Source of the DNA: Streptomyces sp. RPT161
GTDB taxonomy: Bacteria; Actinomycetota; Actinomycetes; Streptomycetales; Streptomycetaceae
DNA: 64,000 bases
Assembly: GCF_027533845.1 (NCBI RefSeq)
Contig: NZ_JAPZVN010000001.1
Location: 186,001-250,000 of the forward strand
Direction of reading: 5' to 3'
The position numbers and the translations under genes are program-made. The notes under the pieces are model-generated. The model saw nothing but the letters and a program-made list of their open reading frames with translations, did no database searches and was not told where the DNA came from. Below are positions 17,253 to 27,360 of the stretch, piece by piece; positions within the stretch are counted from its first letter, which is position 1, and every line of letters begins with the position of its first letter.

Positions 17253-17456
17253 GGCCCATGAGCATGGCGTCCAATCATGCTCGCGACAAGATGGTGAACA
17301 CAAGGACTTTGCCCGGCCTTCACTTCGCCCCCCTCCTATCGTCTACAACCGTGTAGTAGGTTGAGGGCACTCGGTCCGGGCGTGGCAGCACCCCCCGGAT
17401 GCGCCCGGGCCGAGTGTCACCCGGCCCCGGACGTGTGCCCGGCAAGGCCCCGGCGT

Positions 17457-18110
17457 TCAGCCGCCCGCCACCTCGATGCCCAGCGCGCCCGCCAACGCCG
17501 GTGCCATCTCGACGAGTTGAGCACTGTTGATCAGCGCACCCCTCAGCGCGTCGTAGCCGTCGGCGAGGTCGAGTCGGCCGGCCCCTGTCAGGTCGACCCG
17601 CTTCAGCGTGGCCCGTGCCAGCCGCAGCCGCTCCAGCGCCGTGCCGGGGAACGACACGTCGGTCAGCCGGGCGCCGCCCAGGTCGACGTCGCGCAGCACG
17701 CAGTCCTCGAAGCGGACCTCGCGCAGGGTGGCCGCCCGCAGGTTGACCGAGTCGAACTTGCACTGGCGGAAGGTCACCCGGCGCAGCTGGGCACCGTGGG
17801 CCTCGGCGCCCGCCAGTACGCAGGAGTCGGCCGTGGAGTCAAGCCAGTTGGTCTGCGCGCAGTCGGTGCCGACCAGGCGGGTGCCCTGTATCCACACCTC
17901 GTTGAAGCGGGCGGCGCGCAGCGAGCCACCGGTTATCGCGCACTGCGTGATGGCGCATTCGAGGAACAGCGTGTCCTCGGCCCGCTCGTCCTGGAGGGTG
18001 AGGTCGTCGAGCCGCACCGTGTCGTACCGCCGGCCAGCGGCCAGCCCGCCGCGGTGCGGCTGGAGCAGCTCGGCGTACGGCAGGTCGGCGAGTTCCCGTG
18101 GCGCGTTCAT
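17457..18110 (-). CDS. Pentapeptide-repeat protein
   Basis: A 217-residue protein. The middle (about residues 45-175) is a run of A(D/N)LXX-like pentapeptides such as GGSLRAARFNEVWIQGTRLVGTDCAQTNW, LRRVTFRQCKFDSVNLRAATLREVRFEDCVLRDVDL and the following repeats, which fold as a right-handed quadrilateral beta helix. Some relatives mimic DNA and protect gyrase, but most have unknown roles. The C-terminal helix (LINSAQLVEMAPALAGALGIEV) is common in actinomycete members. The start at 18110 begins MNAPRELADLPYAELL. It appears to be a single-gene unit. Confidence 0.88.
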   Translation of the reverse strand: MNAPRELADLPYAELLQPHRGGLAAGRRYDTVRLDDLTLQDERAEDTLFLECAITQCAITGGSLRAARFNEVWIQGTRLVGTDCAQTNWLDSTADSCVLAGAEAHGAQLRRVTFRQCKFDSVNLRAATLREVRFEDCVLRDVDLGGARLTDVSFPGTALERLRLARATLKRVDLTGAGRLDLADGYDALRGALINSAQLVEMAPALAGALGIEVAGG

Positions 18111-18239
18111 GGGGACACGCTAGCGAGGGGCTCTGACAGTCGCCCTTCCGGCGGATCTTCTGGTTCGGGGCGTGGCCGGTCCGGCACCGCCGGGCTCCGC
18201 CGTCGTGGTTGCTCGCCGATGCGGCGGGACAGGACATGG

Positions 18240-18253
18240 GGGGGCAAGCCCCC
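18240..18253. repeat. GC-rich intergenic hairpin (GGGGGC-AA-GCCCCC)
   Basis: A near-identical element occurs at 7421-7434, with variants at 34065-34080 and 50768-50782. It lies in the gap between the divergent pentapeptide and SEDS genes, followed by further GC-rich inverted repeats up to about 18305. Confidence 0.5.
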
Positions 18254-18312
18254 ACACCCCCCGGCCGGTTCCGGCCGGACTCCGTGGGGCGGGCCCCCAC
18301 GCCCCCGGTTGT

Positions 18313-18349
18313 GGATATCAGTCGGATATCGGCACCCGCTTGCTAGGTT
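18313..18349 (+). promoter_or_regulatory. Promoter with direct repeat in front of the SEDS-PBP pair
   Basis: Two copies of GGATATC are separated by AGTC (18313-18330) and overlap the expected -35 region. TAGGTT at 18344-18349 is a good -10 element. Its position puts the transcription start at or within a base or two of the ATG at 18356, so the mRNA may be leaderless. The repeat could be an operator. Confidence 0.45.
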
Positions 18350-18355
18350 GCCGCC

Positions 18356-19786
18356 ATGAGCCACCACCGCCCGCCTGGCGCCGCCTCTGGCGCGGGGGCC
18401 GGTGCGCCGCGCCCGGTGCTTGTGCCCGCCGTACGGGTGCCGGAGCGGCGTGGCACGGAGGCCGCGCTGCTGGCCGCCGCCGTGCTGATCAGCGTCTACG
18501 GCTACGTCAACGTGGGTCTCGCCCGGCACAGCTCGGTGCCGCGCGGCGCGGCGGAGTACGGGGCCGCGCTCGCCGTGCTGGCCGCCGTCACGCATCTGGC
18601 GGTGCGCTGGCGGGCGGGCTACGCCGATCCGTTGCTGCTGCCGATCGCGTTGCTGCTCAACGGGCTGGGGCTGGTGCTGATCTACCGGCTGGACCTGGAG
18701 ACGCCGGGGAACGCGGCGGCGCCCACCCAGATGGTGTGGTCGACGCTCGGGATCGGCCTGTTCGTCGCGGTGGTGGTGCTGCTGCGGGACCACCGGGTGC
18801 TGGCCCGCTACGCGTATGTGTCGATGGCCGCCGCGCTGGTGCTGATGGTGGTGCCGATCTTCTTTCCGGCGATCAACGGCGCCAGGATCTGGATCCGGTT
18901 GGGCGCGCTGTCGTTCCAGCCGGGCGAGTTCGCCAAGATCCTGCTCGCGGTGTTCTTCGCCGCGTACCTGGCGGCCAACCGGCACGCCCTGGCATACACC
19001 GGGCGCACCCTGTTCGGCCGGCTGCGGTTGCCCACCGGCCGGGCGCTCGGGCCGATCCTGGGGGTCTGGGCGGCGAGCATCGGGGTGCTGGTCCTGGAGA
19101 CCGATCTGGGCACCTCGCTGCTGTTCTTCGGGGTCTTCGTCTTCCTGCTCTACGTGGCCACCGGCCGCACCGGCTGGATCGTCATCGGCCTGCTGCTGGC
19201 CGCCGCGGGCGCCTACGCGGTCAGCACCGTGGAGCCGCATGTGCACAGCCGCGTCGACAACTGGCTGCATCCGTTCGCCAGCATCGCCGCCGGACAGGGC
19301 GCCGGGCAGCTCGCGCAGTCGCTGTTCGCCTTCGGCGGGGGCGGACTGCTGGGCACCGGACTGGGCCGGGGCCACTCGATCCTGATCGGCTTCGCGGTGA
19401 AGTCCGACTTCGTCCTGGCCACCCCGGGCGAGGAGTTGGGGCTCACCGGCCTGGCCGCGATCTTCCTCCTCTACACGCTGCTGGTGGCCCGCGGCTACCG
19501 GGCGGGGGTCGCGGTGCGCGACCCGTTCGGGCGGCTGCTGGCGGTCGGGCTGGCGTCGATCGTGGCCCTCCAGGTCTTCGTGATCGCGGGCGGGGTGATG
19601 GGCCTGATCCCGCTCACCGGCATGGCGATGCCGTTCCTGGCGCAGGGCGGCTCGTCCGTGGTCACCAACTGGATCATCGTCGCGCTGCTGGTCCGGCTCA
19701 GCGACTCGGCCCGCGCGCCACGCCCGCTGACCGCCGATACCGGTGAGATCGCCGCGGTACGGCCGGTGGAGGGCGACGAGAGGTGA
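18356..19786 (+). CDS. FtsW/RodA/SpoVE (SEDS) family peptidoglycan polymerase
   Basis: Polytopic membrane glycosyltransferase that polymerises lipid II and works with a class B penicillin-binding protein. The 476-residue protein has a Pro/Ala-rich cytoplasmic start and then about ten membrane helices. SEDS signatures include INGARIWIRLGALSFQPGEFAKI, LETDLGTSLLFFGVFV, ATPGEELGLTGL and the C-terminal GLIPLTGMAMPFLAQGGSSVVTNW. The next gene is the matching PBP with a 4-base overlap. In Streptomyces a separate ftsW-pbp pair lies near the origin, so this is probably an accessory pair for sporulation or aerial growth. That role is inferred. Confidence 0.93.
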   Translation: MSHHRPPGAASGAGAGAPRPVLVPAVRVPERRGTEAALLAAAVLISVYGYVNVGLARHSSVPRGAAEYGAALAVLAAVTHLAVRWRAGYADPLLLPIALLLNGLGLVLIYRLDLETPGNAAAPTQMVWSTLGIGLFVAVVVLLRDHRVLARYAYVSMAAALVLMVVPIFFPAINGARIWIRLGALSFQPGEFAKILLAVFFAAYLAANRHALAYTGRTLFGRLRLPTGRALGPILGVWAASIGVLVLETDLGTSLLFFGVFVFLLYVATGRTGWIVIGLLLAAAGAYAVSTVEPHVHSRVDNWLHPFASIAAGQGAGQLAQSLFAFGGGGLLGTGLGRGHSILIGFAVKSDFVLATPGEELGLTGLAAIFLLYTLLVARGYRAGVAVRDPFGRLLAVGLASIVALQVFVIAGGVMGLIPLTGMAMPFLAQGGSSVVTNWIIVALLVRLSDSARAPRPLTADTGEIAAVRPVEGDER

Positions 19787-21240
19787 TCCGCCACATCCGG
19801 CACGCCGCCGTCCTGTGCCTGCTGCTGCTGGTCGCGCTGCTGGTGAACGCCACCCGGGTGCAGGTGGTCAACTCCGGCTCGTACAACGGCAATCCGGCCA
19901 ACCGGCGCACCGTCCTGCTGCGCTACGGGCAGCCGCGCGGCGACATCCTGGTGGGCGGCGCCACTGTCACCGGCTCCAGGGACACCGGCGGGCAGCTGCG
20001 GTACCGGCGCACCTACCGCGACGGCCCGCTGTACGCGCCCGTCACCGGCTACGCCTCGCAGACCTACGGCACCACGCTGCTGGAGAACGCCGCGGACGCG
20101 GTGCTGTCCGGCACCGATCCGCGGCTCGCCGCGTTCCCGCTGTGGAACGCGATCGCCCGCGAGCGGAATCCGGGCGGGCGGGTGCGCAGCACCGTCCTGC
20201 CTTCCGCACAGCAGGCCGCGTTCAGCGGGCTGGGCGGCCGGAAGGGCGCGGTGGCCGCGGTGGAACCGGCCACCGGCAGGATCCTGGCGCTGGTCTCCTC
20301 GCCGTCGTACGACCCGGGGAGCTTCGCCGGGACCGGCGCCTCGGACGTGGCCGCCTGGCAGCGGCTGACCGCCTCCCCTGACCAGCCGCTGCTCAACCGG
20401 GCGATCCGGCAGACCTATCCGCCCGGTTCGGCGTTCAAGGTGGTCACCGCAGCCGCGGCGCTGGACAGCGGACGGATCACCGACATCGACGCGGCCACCG
20501 ACTCCCCCGACCCGTACCCGCTGCCGAACACCGCGACCCGGCTGACCAACGAGTCCGGCGGCTGCTCCAACGCCACCTTGCGCTATGCCTTCCAGGTCTC
20601 CTGCAACACCGTCTTCGGCAAGCTCGGCGACGACGTGGGGCTGCCGGAAATGGTACGCACCGCACGGTCGTTCGGTTTCGACGACCGGAACCTGGGCATC
20701 CCGTCGGGGGTCAGCGAGAGCGTCTTCGACACCAGCATGAACGCGGCCCAGCTCGCCCTGTCGTCCATCGGCCAGTACGACACCCGGGCGACGCCCCTGC
20801 AGATGGCGATGGTCGCCGCCGCCGTGGCCGACGGCGGCACGGCGATGCGGCCGTATCTGATCGACCGGGAGACCAGGGCCAACGGCTCGGTCATCGCCGT
20901 CACCCGCCCCAACGCCCTGGGCCGCGCGATGAGTTCGCGCACGGCGTCGCTGCTCCAGCGGATGATGCTGGACGTGGTGAACCAGGGCACCGGCACCAGC
21001 GCGCGGATTCCCGGGGTGGACGTGGGCGGCAAGACGGGCACCGCGCAGCACGGCGTGGGCAACATGGGGACGCCCTACGCCTGGTTCATCTCCTGGGCGA
21101 GGCCGACGGGTTCGGGCACGGCGCCGGTCGCGGTGGCCGTCGTGGTGGAGGACGCGGCGGCCAACCGCGCCGACATCTCCGGCGGCGGCAACGCGGCACC
21201 GATCGCCCAGGCGGTGATGCGGGCCGTGCTGGGCCGCTGA
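19783..21240 (+). CDS. Class B penicillin-binding protein (transpeptidase)
   Basis: Membrane-anchored D,D-transpeptidase that crosslinks peptidoglycan. The 485-residue protein has an N-terminal signal anchor (AAVLCLLLLVALLVNATRVQVV), a dimerisation domain, then the penicillin-binding domain with S216-AFK (SxxK), S273-CN (SxN) and K417-TG (GGKTGTAQH). The GTG start overlaps the SEDS stop (GTGA), so translation is coupled and the two proteins are probably made in equal amounts. The N-terminal region is short, as in the PbpA type. Confidence 0.94.
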   Translation: MIRHIRHAAVLCLLLLVALLVNATRVQVVNSGSYNGNPANRRTVLLRYGQPRGDILVGGATVTGSRDTGGQLRYRRTYRDGPLYAPVTGYASQTYGTTLLENAADAVLSGTDPRLAAFPLWNAIARERNPGGRVRSTVLPSAQQAAFSGLGGRKGAVAAVEPATGRILALVSSPSYDPGSFAGTGASDVAAWQRLTASPDQPLLNRAIRQTYPPGSAFKVVTAAAALDSGRITDIDAATDSPDPYPLPNTATRLTNESGGCSNATLRYAFQVSCNTVFGKLGDDVGLPEMVRTARSFGFDDRNLGIPSGVSESVFDTSMNAAQLALSSIGQYDTRATPLQMAMVAAAVADGGTAMRPYLIDRETRANGSVIAVTRPNALGRAMSSRTASLLQRMMLDVVNQGTGTSARIPGVDVGGKTGTAQHGVGNMGTPYAWFISWARPTGSGTAPVAVAVVVEDAAANRADISGGGNAAPIAQAVMRAVLGR

Positions 21241-21348
21241 GCGCCCGGCTGGGAGTGCGGCGATGTGCAGTCGCCCGTCCGCGGCACCACTGTGGCTGGC
21301 CGCGCGGTTTCCCCGCGCCCCTTCAGGGCGCTGCCGACGCGGCGCCCC

Positions 21349-22518
21349 TCACAGCGTCCCGGCCGGGGTCTGCGCCAGCAGGAAGTCCACCACATCGGTC
21401 AGCCGCCCCCGGCGCTCGTACGCGGCGCGCTGCCGTACCGCGCCCGGCCCGACCGCGCTCAGCCGCCGCAGGCCCTCGGTCACCGTCTGCTCGTCGCCGA
21501 GTTCCTCAAGTGCCGGACGGATGTGCCGCAGCAGGTCGTCCGCCAGGCTGCCCGGCGCGGTGGCCCGCCCGGTGCGCGGATCAAGACCGACGGCCGCCAG
21601 TTGGTCGCGCGCCGCCCGCCAGCAGGCGGCGCGCAGCAGTGCGGTGGGCAGGTCGGGGCCGGGGTCGCCGCGTTCCACGGCGCGTACCGCGGTGACCACC
21701 AGTGCCCTGACCACCGCGGCGAGCAGTGCGCTCTCCTCGGCGGTCACCGGCATGTCGCAGGCCCTTACCTCCAGGGTCGGGTAGCGGCTGGAGAGCCTGA
21801 TGTCCCAGAAGACCGTCCGCCGGTCCACCAGCGCCCCGCCCTCCTCCAACCCGTCGACCAACTCGTCGTGCTCGCGCAGCGAGTGGAAGTACGGCGGCGG
21901 CCCGGACACCGGCCAGCGCTGCCAGTGCAGCCAGCGCCAGCTCGCGTACCGGGTGTCCCGGCCCTCGTAGAAGGGCGAGTTGGCGGACAGCGCGATCAGT
22001 GCGGGGAGCCAGGGACGCAGATGGTTGCTGACCAGCACGGCCCGTTCCCGGTCGGGTACGCAGATGTGGACCTGGCTGGCGCAGATGGCCTGCTCGTCCA
22101 TCAGCTCCCGATAGGCCTCCAACTGGGCCAGGTACCGCGACTTCTGGGTGATCTGCAGGGGAAGCGCCCCACCGAGCGTGGTCGCACCGGTGGCGACCGC
22201 ACCGAGCCCTTCCGCGGCTGCCGCAGCGGCAACCGTCGCCCGTGACTGGCGCAGATGACGGTAGAGATCGCCGAGTTCGGCGCATGGCGGAGTGCGGGCC
22301 TCCAACTGGAACTGCCCGACCTCCGTGGACACGGCGTCCCCCAGGTCCACCGCGGCCCGCTTCACCACCATCGCCGCGGCCGCGGCGACACCGCGGGTCG
22401 CTGGGTCCACCACCATGTACTCCTCCTCCACGCCCATCAGCGGCTTCGCGGATGCGTGGGTCCCGGGGTGGCGCTGCGTCCGGTCTGTCATCGGCACCTG
22501 CCTTTCGGTGGGGGTCAT
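21349..22518 (-). CDS. Glutamate-cysteine ligase 2 family carboxylate-amine ligase (YbdK-like)
   Basis: A 389-residue ATP-dependent ligase of the GCS2 family. Visible family motifs are [54 protein letters not shown] and [20 protein letters not shown]. Family members join the gamma-carboxyl of glutamate to an amine. Actinomycetes use mycothiol and not glutathione, so a different amine acceptor is likely. The ATG at 22518 overlaps the stop of the ClpC-like gene (ATGA). A second ATG at 22491 with GAAAGG upstream is an alternative start. Confidence 0.85.
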   Translation of the reverse strand: MTPTERQVPMTDRTQRHPGTHASAKPLMGVEEEYMVVDPATRGVAAAAAMVVKRAAVDLGDAVSTEVGQFQLEARTPPCAELGDLYRHLRQSRATVAAAAAAEGLGAVATGATTLGGALPLQITQKSRYLAQLEAYRELMDEQAICASQVHICVPDRERAVLVSNHLRPWLPALIALSANSPFYEGRDTRYASWRWLHWQRWPVSGPPPYFHSLREHDELVDGLEEGGALVDRRTVFWDIRLSSRYPTLEVRACDMPVTAEESALLAAVVRALVVTAVRAVERGDPGPDLPTALLRAACWRAARDQLAAVGLDPRTGRATAPGSLADDLLRHIRPALEELGDEQTVTEGLRRLSAVGPGAVRQRAAYERRGRLTDVVDFLLAQTPAGTL

Positions 22519-25049
22519 GACGACTTCCCTGAGGGCTTGTCCTGCTCGGAGTGGTCCGGGGGCTTGCCCCGCCCGGTCTTCTCGGGGTGCCGGACCGCGC
22601 AGCTGAGGTTGCCGTCGACCACGTCGACCACCACCGTGTCACCGGGTTCGGCGGCGCCGGACAGCAGCAACGAGGCGACCCGGTTGTCCAGTTCGGTCTG
22701 GATGACCCGACGCAGCGGGCGCGCGCCGAACTCCGGCTGGTAGCCGGTGTGGGCCAGCCACTGCTTGGCCTCCTCGGTCAGTTCCAGCTCCAGGTCCTGG
22801 GCGTGCAGCCGTCGGCGGCTGCGCTCCAGCATCAGCTCCGTGATGACCGACAGGTGGTCCCGGCTGAGCGGGTGGAAGACGATGGTCTCGTCTATCCGGT
22901 TGAGGAACTCCGGCCGGAACTGGGCGCGCAGGTCCGGCTCGATGGCTCGGCGGATATCGCAGATCGGCCGGTCGGCCATGTCCTGGATGCGGCGCGCGCC
23001 GATGTTGCTGGTCATGATGACGACGGTGTTGCGGAAGTCGACGGTGCGGCCCCGCGCGTCGGTCAACCGCCCGTCGTCCAGCACCTGGAGGAGCAGGTTG
23101 AAGACGTCCGGGTGGGCCTTCTCCACCTCGTCGAACAGCAGCACGCTGTAGGGCTTGCGGCGCACCGCCTCGGTCAGCTGACCGGCCCCCTCATGGCCGA
23201 CATAGCCGGGTGGGGCGCCGACCAGGCGGCTGACGGTGTGCCGCTCCTGGTACTCGCTCATGTCGAAGCGGATCAGCCGGTCCTCGTCGCCGAACAGCAA
23301 CTCGGCCAGTGCCTTGGCCAGTTCGGTCTTGCCGACACCGGTCGGCCCCAGGAACAGGAACGAGCCCACCGGCCGGTCCGGGTCGCCGAGGCCGGAGCGG
23401 CTGCGGCGCACCGCCTCGGAGACCGCCGTGACCGCCTCCTCCTGCCCGACCACCCGGGAGTGCAGCGCCTCCTCCAGCTTCAGCAGCCGCTCCCGTTCGG
23501 TGGAGGTCAGCTTGTCCACCGGGATGCCGGTGCGGGTGGAGACGATGGACGCGATGTCGTCGGCGGTGACCGCGGCCACGCCCTCGCGGCGTTCGCCGAT
23601 CCGCGCCAACTCCTCCTCGGCCCGGAAGATCTGCGCCTTCAGCTCCTCGGCGCGGGCGTAGTCCTCGGCGGACACCGCCTCGTCCTTCTCCCGGCGCAGC
23701 CGGGTCACGCGGTCCTCGGCGGCCACCACCTCGGCGCTGCGTCCGAGGGAGCGCAGCCGGACCCGGGCGCCCGCCTGGTCGATGAGGTCGATGGCCTTGT
23801 CGGGCAGGAACCGGTCGCTGATGTAGCGGTCGGACAGCTCGGCGGCGGCGACCAGCGCGTCGTCGTAGAACCGCACCTGGTGGTGGGCCTCGTACGCGTC
23901 CCGCAGCCCCTCCAGGATCTGCACGGTCTCCTCGACGGTGGGCTCGCGGACCAGTACCGGCTGGAAGCGGCGTTCCAGCGCCGGGTCCTTCTCCACGTAC
24001 CTGCGGTACTCGTCGATGGTGGTGGCGCCCACCAGGTGGAGTTCGCCGCGGGCCAGCGCGGGCTTGAGGATGTTCCCGGCGTCCATCGCGCCCTCGCCGC
24101 CGCTGCCGGCGCCGACCACGGTGTGCAGCTCGTCCACGAACAGGATCAGTCCGCCCTCGGTGGCCTTGACCTCGTCGAGCACCTTCTTGAGCCGCTCCTC
24201 GAACTCGCCGCGGTACTTCGAGCCCGCGACCATGCCGACCAGGTCGAGCTGGACGACCCGCTTGTCGGCGAGCGACTCGGGTACGTCACCGCTCCCGATC
24301 CGCTGGGCGAGCCCCTCGACGATGGCCGTCTTGCCGACGCCGGGTTCGCCGATCAGCACCGGGTTGTTCTTGGCCCGGCGGGAGAGGATCTCCACGGTCT
24401 GCTCGATCTCGTCGGCCCGGCCGACCACCGGGTCGAGGCGGCCCGCCCGTGCCTCCTCGGTCAGGTCGCGGCCGTACTCGTCCAGGGTCGGGGTCCTGCT
24501 GCCCTCGCGGCCGGTGGGCTCGCCGGCGGTCCGCAGGGTGCCGGGGGCGGCGGCGTGTGCGGCCAGGGCCTGGGAGGCGGCGTTGTCCGGCTGCTCGACC
24601 AGGGCGCTGAGGATGTGCTGCGGCCCGATGTACGAGGCGCCGCCGGCCCGGGCGAGGGCGTGGGCGGTGATCAGGGCGCGTTTGGCGGCCGGGGTGAGCT
24701 GCGGCTCCTCGCCTTCGGCGAGCGCGCCGGTGGGCAGCACCTCGGCCAGCTCGGCGGCGAGCCGGTCGGGGTCGGCGCCCGCCTTGGCCAGCGTGGTCCG
24801 GGAGGGTTCGACCTGGGTGGCGGCCCACAGCAGGTGGTCGGTGTCCAGGTCGGCGCTGCCGTCCTCCTCGGCCCGCCGCACGGCCGCGGCCAGCAGTTCG
24901 CGGGCGGAGTCGCTCAGCAGCCGCCCGATCGGCACCCGTTCCATGGCGGGCGGCGCGGACTGCGGGCTCAGCCCGAGGAACCTGCCCAGCAGGTCGAAGG
25001 GGTCCGAGCCCCGGTCGCGGCGGGGGTCGCGAGGAGTACCTGGCAGCAT
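22515..25049 (-). CDS. ClpC-like Hsp100 AAA+ ATPase without an obvious ClpP loop
   Basis: Hexameric protein unfoldase of about 844 residues. It has an N-terminal Clp repeat domain (residues 35-160), the first AAA module (Walker A GEPGVGKT at 234-241, Walker [14 protein letters not shown]), and a short UVR-like middle domain ([20 protein letters not shown]) as in ClpC. The second module follows (GPTGVGKTE, Walker [33 protein letters not shown]). After [11 protein letters not shown], where ClpC proteins carry an L/I/V-G-F/L tripeptide for docking ClpP, this sequence is shorter and lacks it. The ATG at 25047-25049 is chosen for its GAAGGAG at correct spacing. It is coupled to the YbdK-like gene. 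Confidence 0.88.
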   Translation of the reverse strand: MLPGTPRDPRRDRGSDPFDLLGRFLGLSPQSAPPAMERVPIGRLLSDSARELLAAAVRRAEEDGSADLDTDHLLWAATQVEPSRTTLAKAGADPDRLAAELAEVLPTGALAEGEEPQLTPAAKRALITAHALARAGGASYIGPQHILSALVEQPDNAASQALAAHAAAPGTLRTAGEPTGREGSRTPTLDEYGRDLTEEARAGRLDPVVGRADEIEQTVEILSRRAKNNPVLIGEPGVGKTAIVEGLAQRIGSGDVPESLADKRVVQLDLVGMVAGSKYRGEFEERLKKVLDEVKATEGGLILFVDELHTVVGAGSGGEGAMDAGNILKPALARGELHLVGATTIDEYRRYVEKDPALERRFQPVLVREPTVEETVQILEGLRDAYEAHHQVRFYDDALVAAAELSDRYISDRFLPDKAIDLIDQAGARVRLRSLGRSAEVVAAEDRVTRLRREKDEAVSAEDYARAEELKAQIFRAEEELARIGERREGVAAVTADDIASIVSTRTGIPVDKLTSTERERLLKLEEALHSRVVGQEEAVTAVSEAVRRSRSGLGDPDRPVGSFLFLGPTGVGKTELAKALAELLFGDEDRLIRFDMSEYQERHTVSRLVGAPPGYVGHEGAGQLTEAVRRKPYSVLLFDEVEKAHPDVFNLLLQVLDDGRLTDARGRTVDFRNTVVIMTSNIGARRIQDMADRPICDIRRAIEPDLRAQFRPEFLNRIDETIVFHPLSRDHLSVITELMLERSRRRLHAQDLELELTEEAKQWLAHTGYQPEFGARPLRRVIQTELDNRVASLLLSGAAEPGDTVVVDVVDGNLSCAVRHPEKTGRGKPPDHSEQDKPSGKSS

Positions 25050-25262
25050 GGGCGTCATCTCCTTCGGCCCTGCGGCGGAAGGCGCGGCGAACCGCACTGA
25101 GGTACGTCGTGCGCGCGTACGACTCCCAGTCTCACCCCGCGCACGGCAGCCCGCCAGGCAGACCTCCGCCAGGCCCGGGGGGCCTGATCAGGCCACCTGC
25201 GCGGTACGAGAGGATGCGGCCGGGCGTTCGCTCGTCATTCACCGCAGGGGGGACCTGTCACC

Positions 25263-26036
25263 GTGAGCACACCACCGCCGCAGTCGCCGTACGGGCAGCA
25301 GCAGCCGTACGTCCAGCACCCGTACCAGCAGTCGTATCCGCAGGGCTACTTCGGGCCGTACGCCCAGCCGCCGCAGGCCGGTTGGGCGGTACCGCCGCCG
25401 TTGCCGCCGCAGCGGAACGCCGGCAGGGTCATCGCCGTCGTGGTCGGCGCCATCGCGTTCCTCGCGGTGGGCGGCGCCGGGCTGCTGTTCGCGCTGAGCG
25501 GTGGCGGCGCGGGGACGCGGGCGGAGTACCGGCTGTCGGTGCCGCCGTCGCTGGAGAACGGCAAGTACGCGTTGCAGCAGGACCTTTCGCAGAGGCTGGA
25601 CAGCGGCATGCCGGTCCGGGACGGTTACGGCGCCCACGATCTGCACGGCTCCGGCGGCACGTACCGGGCGGGGTCGGGGGGCACCGTCGACGGGGTGGTC
25701 GTCACCGGTTTCTACGGCACGATCGACGACCCCGGCACGGCGCGGCAGCACTTCCTCCAGGGCATGGAGCACGGCGCCAACACCAGCGTCGCCGTCCCGT
25801 CGAAGGTCATCACCCCGACCGGCTCGGCCGAGTCGCTGTCCTGCGAGGTGCTGAACACGCGGGTGGGCGTGCGGACACTGCCGGCGCCGGTGTGCGTGTG
25901 GGGCGACTCCGGCACCGTCGCGGCGGTGATGAAGCTGACCGGGGTCAACCTGACGGTCAGCCCCGACTCCGTCGACCTGAACGCGTTCGCCGACGAGGTG
26001 AACACGATCCGCGACGAGGTGCGGGTCAAACTCTGA
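25263..26036 (+). CDS. Single-pass membrane protein with Pro/Gln/Tyr-rich N-terminus, unknown function
   Basis: A 257-residue protein. Residues 1-50 are a low-complexity cytoplasmic segment of Pro, Gln and Tyr ([16 protein letters not shown]). One membrane helix follows ([23 protein letters not shown]). The remaining 180 residues are extracytoplasmic and predicted mixed alpha/beta, with two cysteines (LSCEV and APVCVWG) that could pair. The GTG at 25263 has a G-rich site upstream. This architecture is common in Streptomyces. It converges on the ferritin-like gene with a 13-base gap. Confidence 0.75.
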   Translation: MSTPPPQSPYGQQQPYVQHPYQQSYPQGYFGPYAQPPQAGWAVPPPLPPQRNAGRVIAVVVGAIAFLAVGGAGLLFALSGGGAGTRAEYRLSVPPSLENGKYALQQDLSQRLDSGMPVRDGYGAHDLHGSGGTYRAGSGGTVDGVVVTGFYGTIDDPGTARQHFLQGMEHGANTSVAVPSKVITPTGSAESLSCEVLNTRVGVRTLPAPVCVWGDSGTVAAVMKLTGVNLTVSPDSVDLNAFADEVNTIRDEVRVKL

Positions 26037-26049
26037 GCCCCGGCGGCCC

Positions 26050-27174
26050 CTACGACGGCTGGGCGCCCTCGCGGATCGCCTGGGCGATCTCCTCGGTGCG
26101 GGCCGCCTCCTCGGCGGCGAAGCGTTCCGCGTCGAGCCGTTCGGCGATCTCCTCGTCCTGGGCCATCAGCAGGTCCAGGTTGGAGTCGCCCATCTCGAAG
26201 ACGCCCATGTCCACATAGGCGCGTTGCAGCCGTTCGCCCCACAGGCCGATGTCCTTGACGCACGGGACGATGCGGCTGAACAGCAAGCTGCGGAACAGCG
26301 CCAGGTATTCGGAGCGTTCACTGAGCTCAATGGCCTCCTTGGCCGGAATGCCGAAGTTCTCCAGGACCTCGGCGCCGCGCAGCCGGTCGCGCATCAAGTA
26401 GCAGCCCTCGATGACGAATTCCTCGCGCTCGCGCAGTTCCGCGTCGGTGAGCTGCTTGTAGTAGTCACGCAACGCCATTCTGCCGAAGGCGACATGGCGC
26501 GCCTCGTCCTGCATGACGTAGGCGAGGATCTGCTTGGGCAGCGGTTTGTCCGTGGTGTCGCGCAGCATTCCGAAGGCGGCCAGCGCCAGTCCTTCGATGA
26601 GGACCTGCATTCCCAGGTACGGCATGTCCCAGCGCGAGTCGCGCAGTGTGTCGCCGAGCAGGGCCTGCAGGTCGTCGTTGATCGGATACAGCATTCCGAT
26701 CTTCTCGTGCAGGAACCGGGCGTAGATCTCGGCGTGCCGGGCCTCGTCCATGGTCTGGGTCGCGGAGTAGAACTTGGCGTCGAGATCAGGGGCGGATTCC
26801 ACGATGCGGGCCGCGCAGACCATCGCGCCCTGCTCGCCGTGCAGGAACTGGCTGAACTGCCAGGAGGCGTAGTGGCGGCGCAGATCCCGCCGGTCGCGCT
26901 CGCTCATCTTGTCCCAGTACGGGGTCGCGTAGAGCGTCATGTTCTGGTCCGGCACGCCCAGCGGGTCGTACGGGTCGACCTCAAGGTCCCAGTCGATGCG
27001 CTTGGCACCGTCCCACTGCTTGTCCTTGCCCTTCTGGTAGAGCGCCAGCAGACGGTCCCGCCCGTCGTCGTACTCCCAGGTGAAGCGGGCCTGCCCGGTG
27101 GACTGGACGGACCAGTCCATGGCGGCGGCACCGGACTGACCAGGGCGCTGGGCGTACAGCTCATGAGTGGACAC
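26050..27174 (-). CDS. Ferritin-like diiron protein
   Basis: A 374-residue four-helix-bundle protein. Diiron ligands are visible as FLHGEQGAMV, TMDEARHAEIYARF, LIEGLALAAFGML and MQDEARHVAFGRMAL, that is, two E-x-n-DEARH sets typical of ribonucleotide-reductase R2-like oxidases. A C-terminal helix is rich in Glu and Ala. The GTG at 27172-27174 follows a GAGGAG site seven bases away and is better than the upstream start at 27237. It is divergent from an AurF-like diiron gene across a 186-base regulatory gap. The substrate is unknown. Confidence 0.85.
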   Translation of the reverse strand: MSTHELYAQRPGQSGAAAMDWSVQSTGQARFTWEYDDGRDRLLALYQKGKDKQWDGAKRIDWDLEVDPYDPLGVPDQNMTLYATPYWDKMSERDRRDLRRHYASWQFSQFLHGEQGAMVCAARIVESAPDLDAKFYSATQTMDEARHAEIYARFLHEKIGMLYPINDDLQALLGDTLRDSRWDMPYLGMQVLIEGLALAAFGMLRDTTDKPLPKQILAYVMQDEARHVAFGRMALRDYYKQLTDAELREREEFVIEGCYLMRDRLRGAEVLENFGIPAKEAIELSERSEYLALFRSLLFSRIVPCVKDIGLWGERLQRAYVDMGVFEMGDSNLDLLMAQDEEIAERLDAERFAAEEAARTEEIAQAIREGAQPS

Positions 27175-27243
27175 CGGGCGTCTCCTCCCCCTCGCGGGAC
27201 GGGTCGTACTGCGGGACGGCTCTGCGGGCAGCGTCACACGCTG

Positions 27244-27327
27244 GTTACCGGAGGGTCAACAACTTCGACCGGAGGTATTGACGGCCTTGCTGACAACACG
27301 TCTCATAAGGGAGTGACCGCCGGTAAC
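27244..27327. promoter_or_regulatory. Divergent promoter region with paired inverted half-sites
   Basis: GTTACCGG (27244-27251) and CCGGTAAC (27320-27327) are perfect inverted copies 68 bases apart in the gap between the two diiron genes. Between them TTGACG (27278-27283), a 17-base spacer and TCTCAT (27301-27306) form a reasonable promoter toward the AurF-like gene. The half-sites could bind the TetR regulator encoded downstream. Confidence 0.42.
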
Positions 27328-27360
27328 TCCCGAGCCCAACTTGCCTGAGGTGGCAGCAAG

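Noticed and set aside
14758..17274. 838-codon frame that appears to fuse the GH5 region to the oxidoreductase
   Set aside because: The part upstream of 15726 is the wrong frame of the GH5 gene and has Arg/Pro-rich nonsense composition. The FAD motif begins right after the ATG at 15724-15726.
17335..17360. BlaI/MecI-like dyad CTACA-ACCG-TGTAG
   Set aside because: The arms are only five bases and the spacer is four bases, whereas BlaI sites have shorter spacing. No BlaI-type regulator gene is near.
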